DNA from: Solenopsis invicta
Taxonomy: Eukaryota; Arthropoda; Insecta; Hymenoptera; Formicidae
Assembly: GCF_016802725.1 (NCBI RefSeq)
Contig: NC_052668.1
Location: 10,604,501 to 10,668,500 of the forward strand
Direction of reading: 5' to 3'
Length of the DNA stretch: 64,000 bases
A program made the position numbers and the translations under genes. The notes beneath the pieces are model-generated. The model was given only the letters and a program-made list of their open reading frames with translations. It searched no databases and was not told the origin of the DNA. Positions 63,356-64,000 of the stretch are shown here, piece after piece (within the stretch, counting starts at the first letter, position 1; every line of letters starts with the position of its first letter).

Positions 63356-63640
63356 AAATGTTTTGAACACGTTTATTAATTATTATGATAAATATTATGA
63401 TAAATATTTTGAAAATGTTTATTAATTATTATGATAAATATTATGGTAAATATTTTGAAAATGTTTATTAATTATTATGATAAAGATTTGTAAAATTTTA
63501 TAATACTTTTTCTTATTAAATTTATATAAAATTTTTTAGTATTAAAAATCGCATCAGCAAACAATATTTTTTAAATATTTATTGTTGTGTATTTTAAATA
63601 TTTAAAAAAATATTATCTGCTAATTAGGAATAGTAGAACT

Positions 63641-64000
63641 AAAAATTATGAATTAATTTTAATTTTATTTATTATTTAATAATTACAATATTAATATACA
63701 TAGACAATTCTTATCATTCTCGGTTAGACGTTAGCGAGGAAAGGTATTCAAAGGTTCCTTCCACATGTTCTGGGACTTAATTCGTGCGTAGATATCAATA
63801 AAAACGCCGCCGGCAAAGTTCAGGTGCCACAACTCTCTTAAATTTATTTTTTTGAGGAATATATATACCGGCATACACCGCCTATTTAATGTACTAAACC
63901 TCCTCAAGGATTACTAATGGATTATACTCAATTTACTTAAGGGTCTCAAGGACTTTCAGATCTATTCTATAAATATAGACACACCTCGGCATGGCTCGCT
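63641..64000. other. No gene recognised
   Basis: AT-rich, then mixed composition from 63715 (AACGCCGCCGGCAAAG near 63802). No reading frame, repeat end or RNA gene that I can support. It may continue into a feature beyond the window. Confidence 0.4.

Larger units (their letters stand above)
60418..63640. mobile_element. AT-rich MITE (CCCAAATAGCAC end) split by a LINE
   Basis: Starts CCCAAATAGCACAAAATATT; 60418-60545 is the inverse of 23338-23463. After the LINE it resumes with ATGATAAATATTATGATAAA repeats. The right end is not sharp, perhaps near 63628 (CTGCTAATTAGGA). Confidence 0.6.

Overview
The window is eukaryotic, AT-rich and almost wholly made of transposable elements nested inside one another. 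It has spliced exons, mariner, hAT, pogo/Tigger and P-type DNA transposons, a Ty3/Gypsy retrotransposon, a DIRS-like tyrosine-recombinase retroelement, a Penelope-like relic and a non-LTR retrotransposon. This mix points to an insect, and an ant or other hymenopteran is a reasonable inference that I cannot prove. I see no convincing host gene, tRNA, rRNA or CRISPR array. A possible exception is one MADF-like exon near 19.5 kb, which is frameshifted.

Layout. 1-4.56 kb holds hairpin repeats rich in ACGTTT, a dead mariner and a TA-flanked pogo-like element. 4.56-15.22 kb is a decayed DIRS-like element (gag-like, RT-RNase H, tyrosine recombinase) with inverted ends. A GC-rich LTR-like unit (8264-15108, 4-bp duplication ATGC) sits inside it. 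That unit was entered by a 611-bp element with an 8-bp duplication and by a 4.3-kb hAT-like element, which is itself full of MITEs. 15.69-19.39 kb and 28.87-31.42 kb are two members of a family of very long LTR-like units. Each has, on the minus strand, a TATA box, a Pro/Ser/acidic open reading frame with a shared basic N-terminus, and a polyadenylation signal. The second copy interrupts a pogo/Tigger transposase, and removing it restores the local reading frame. 19.4-27.3 kb holds transposase and RT scraps, MITEs and minisatellites. 34.04-35.38 kb is a 1.34-kb foldback element.

41.09-59.26 kb is the deepest nest. A minus-strand mariner is split by a 17.3-kb P-type transposon with a 17-bp TIR and the 8-bp duplication GTTTTTAG. 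Its five-exon THAP/P transposase is readable end to end apart from one stop codon and its insertions. Those insertions are a mariner in an intron, a 224-bp MITE in exon 3, and a tandem Gypsy array (LTR-gag-pol-LTR-gag-pol-LTR) in exon 5. The leftmost Gypsy LTR carries its own palindromic MITE. 60.4-63.6 kb is an AT-rich MITE entered by a 5'-truncated non-LTR retrotransposon.

The elements work as independent parasites. The target-site duplications, and the frames that close up when an insert is removed, give a relative order of insertion events. The points most worth following up are the ORF-bearing long LTR-like family, the nearly intact P-type transposase, the tandem Gypsy array with a canonical -1 frameshift site, and the long foldback.
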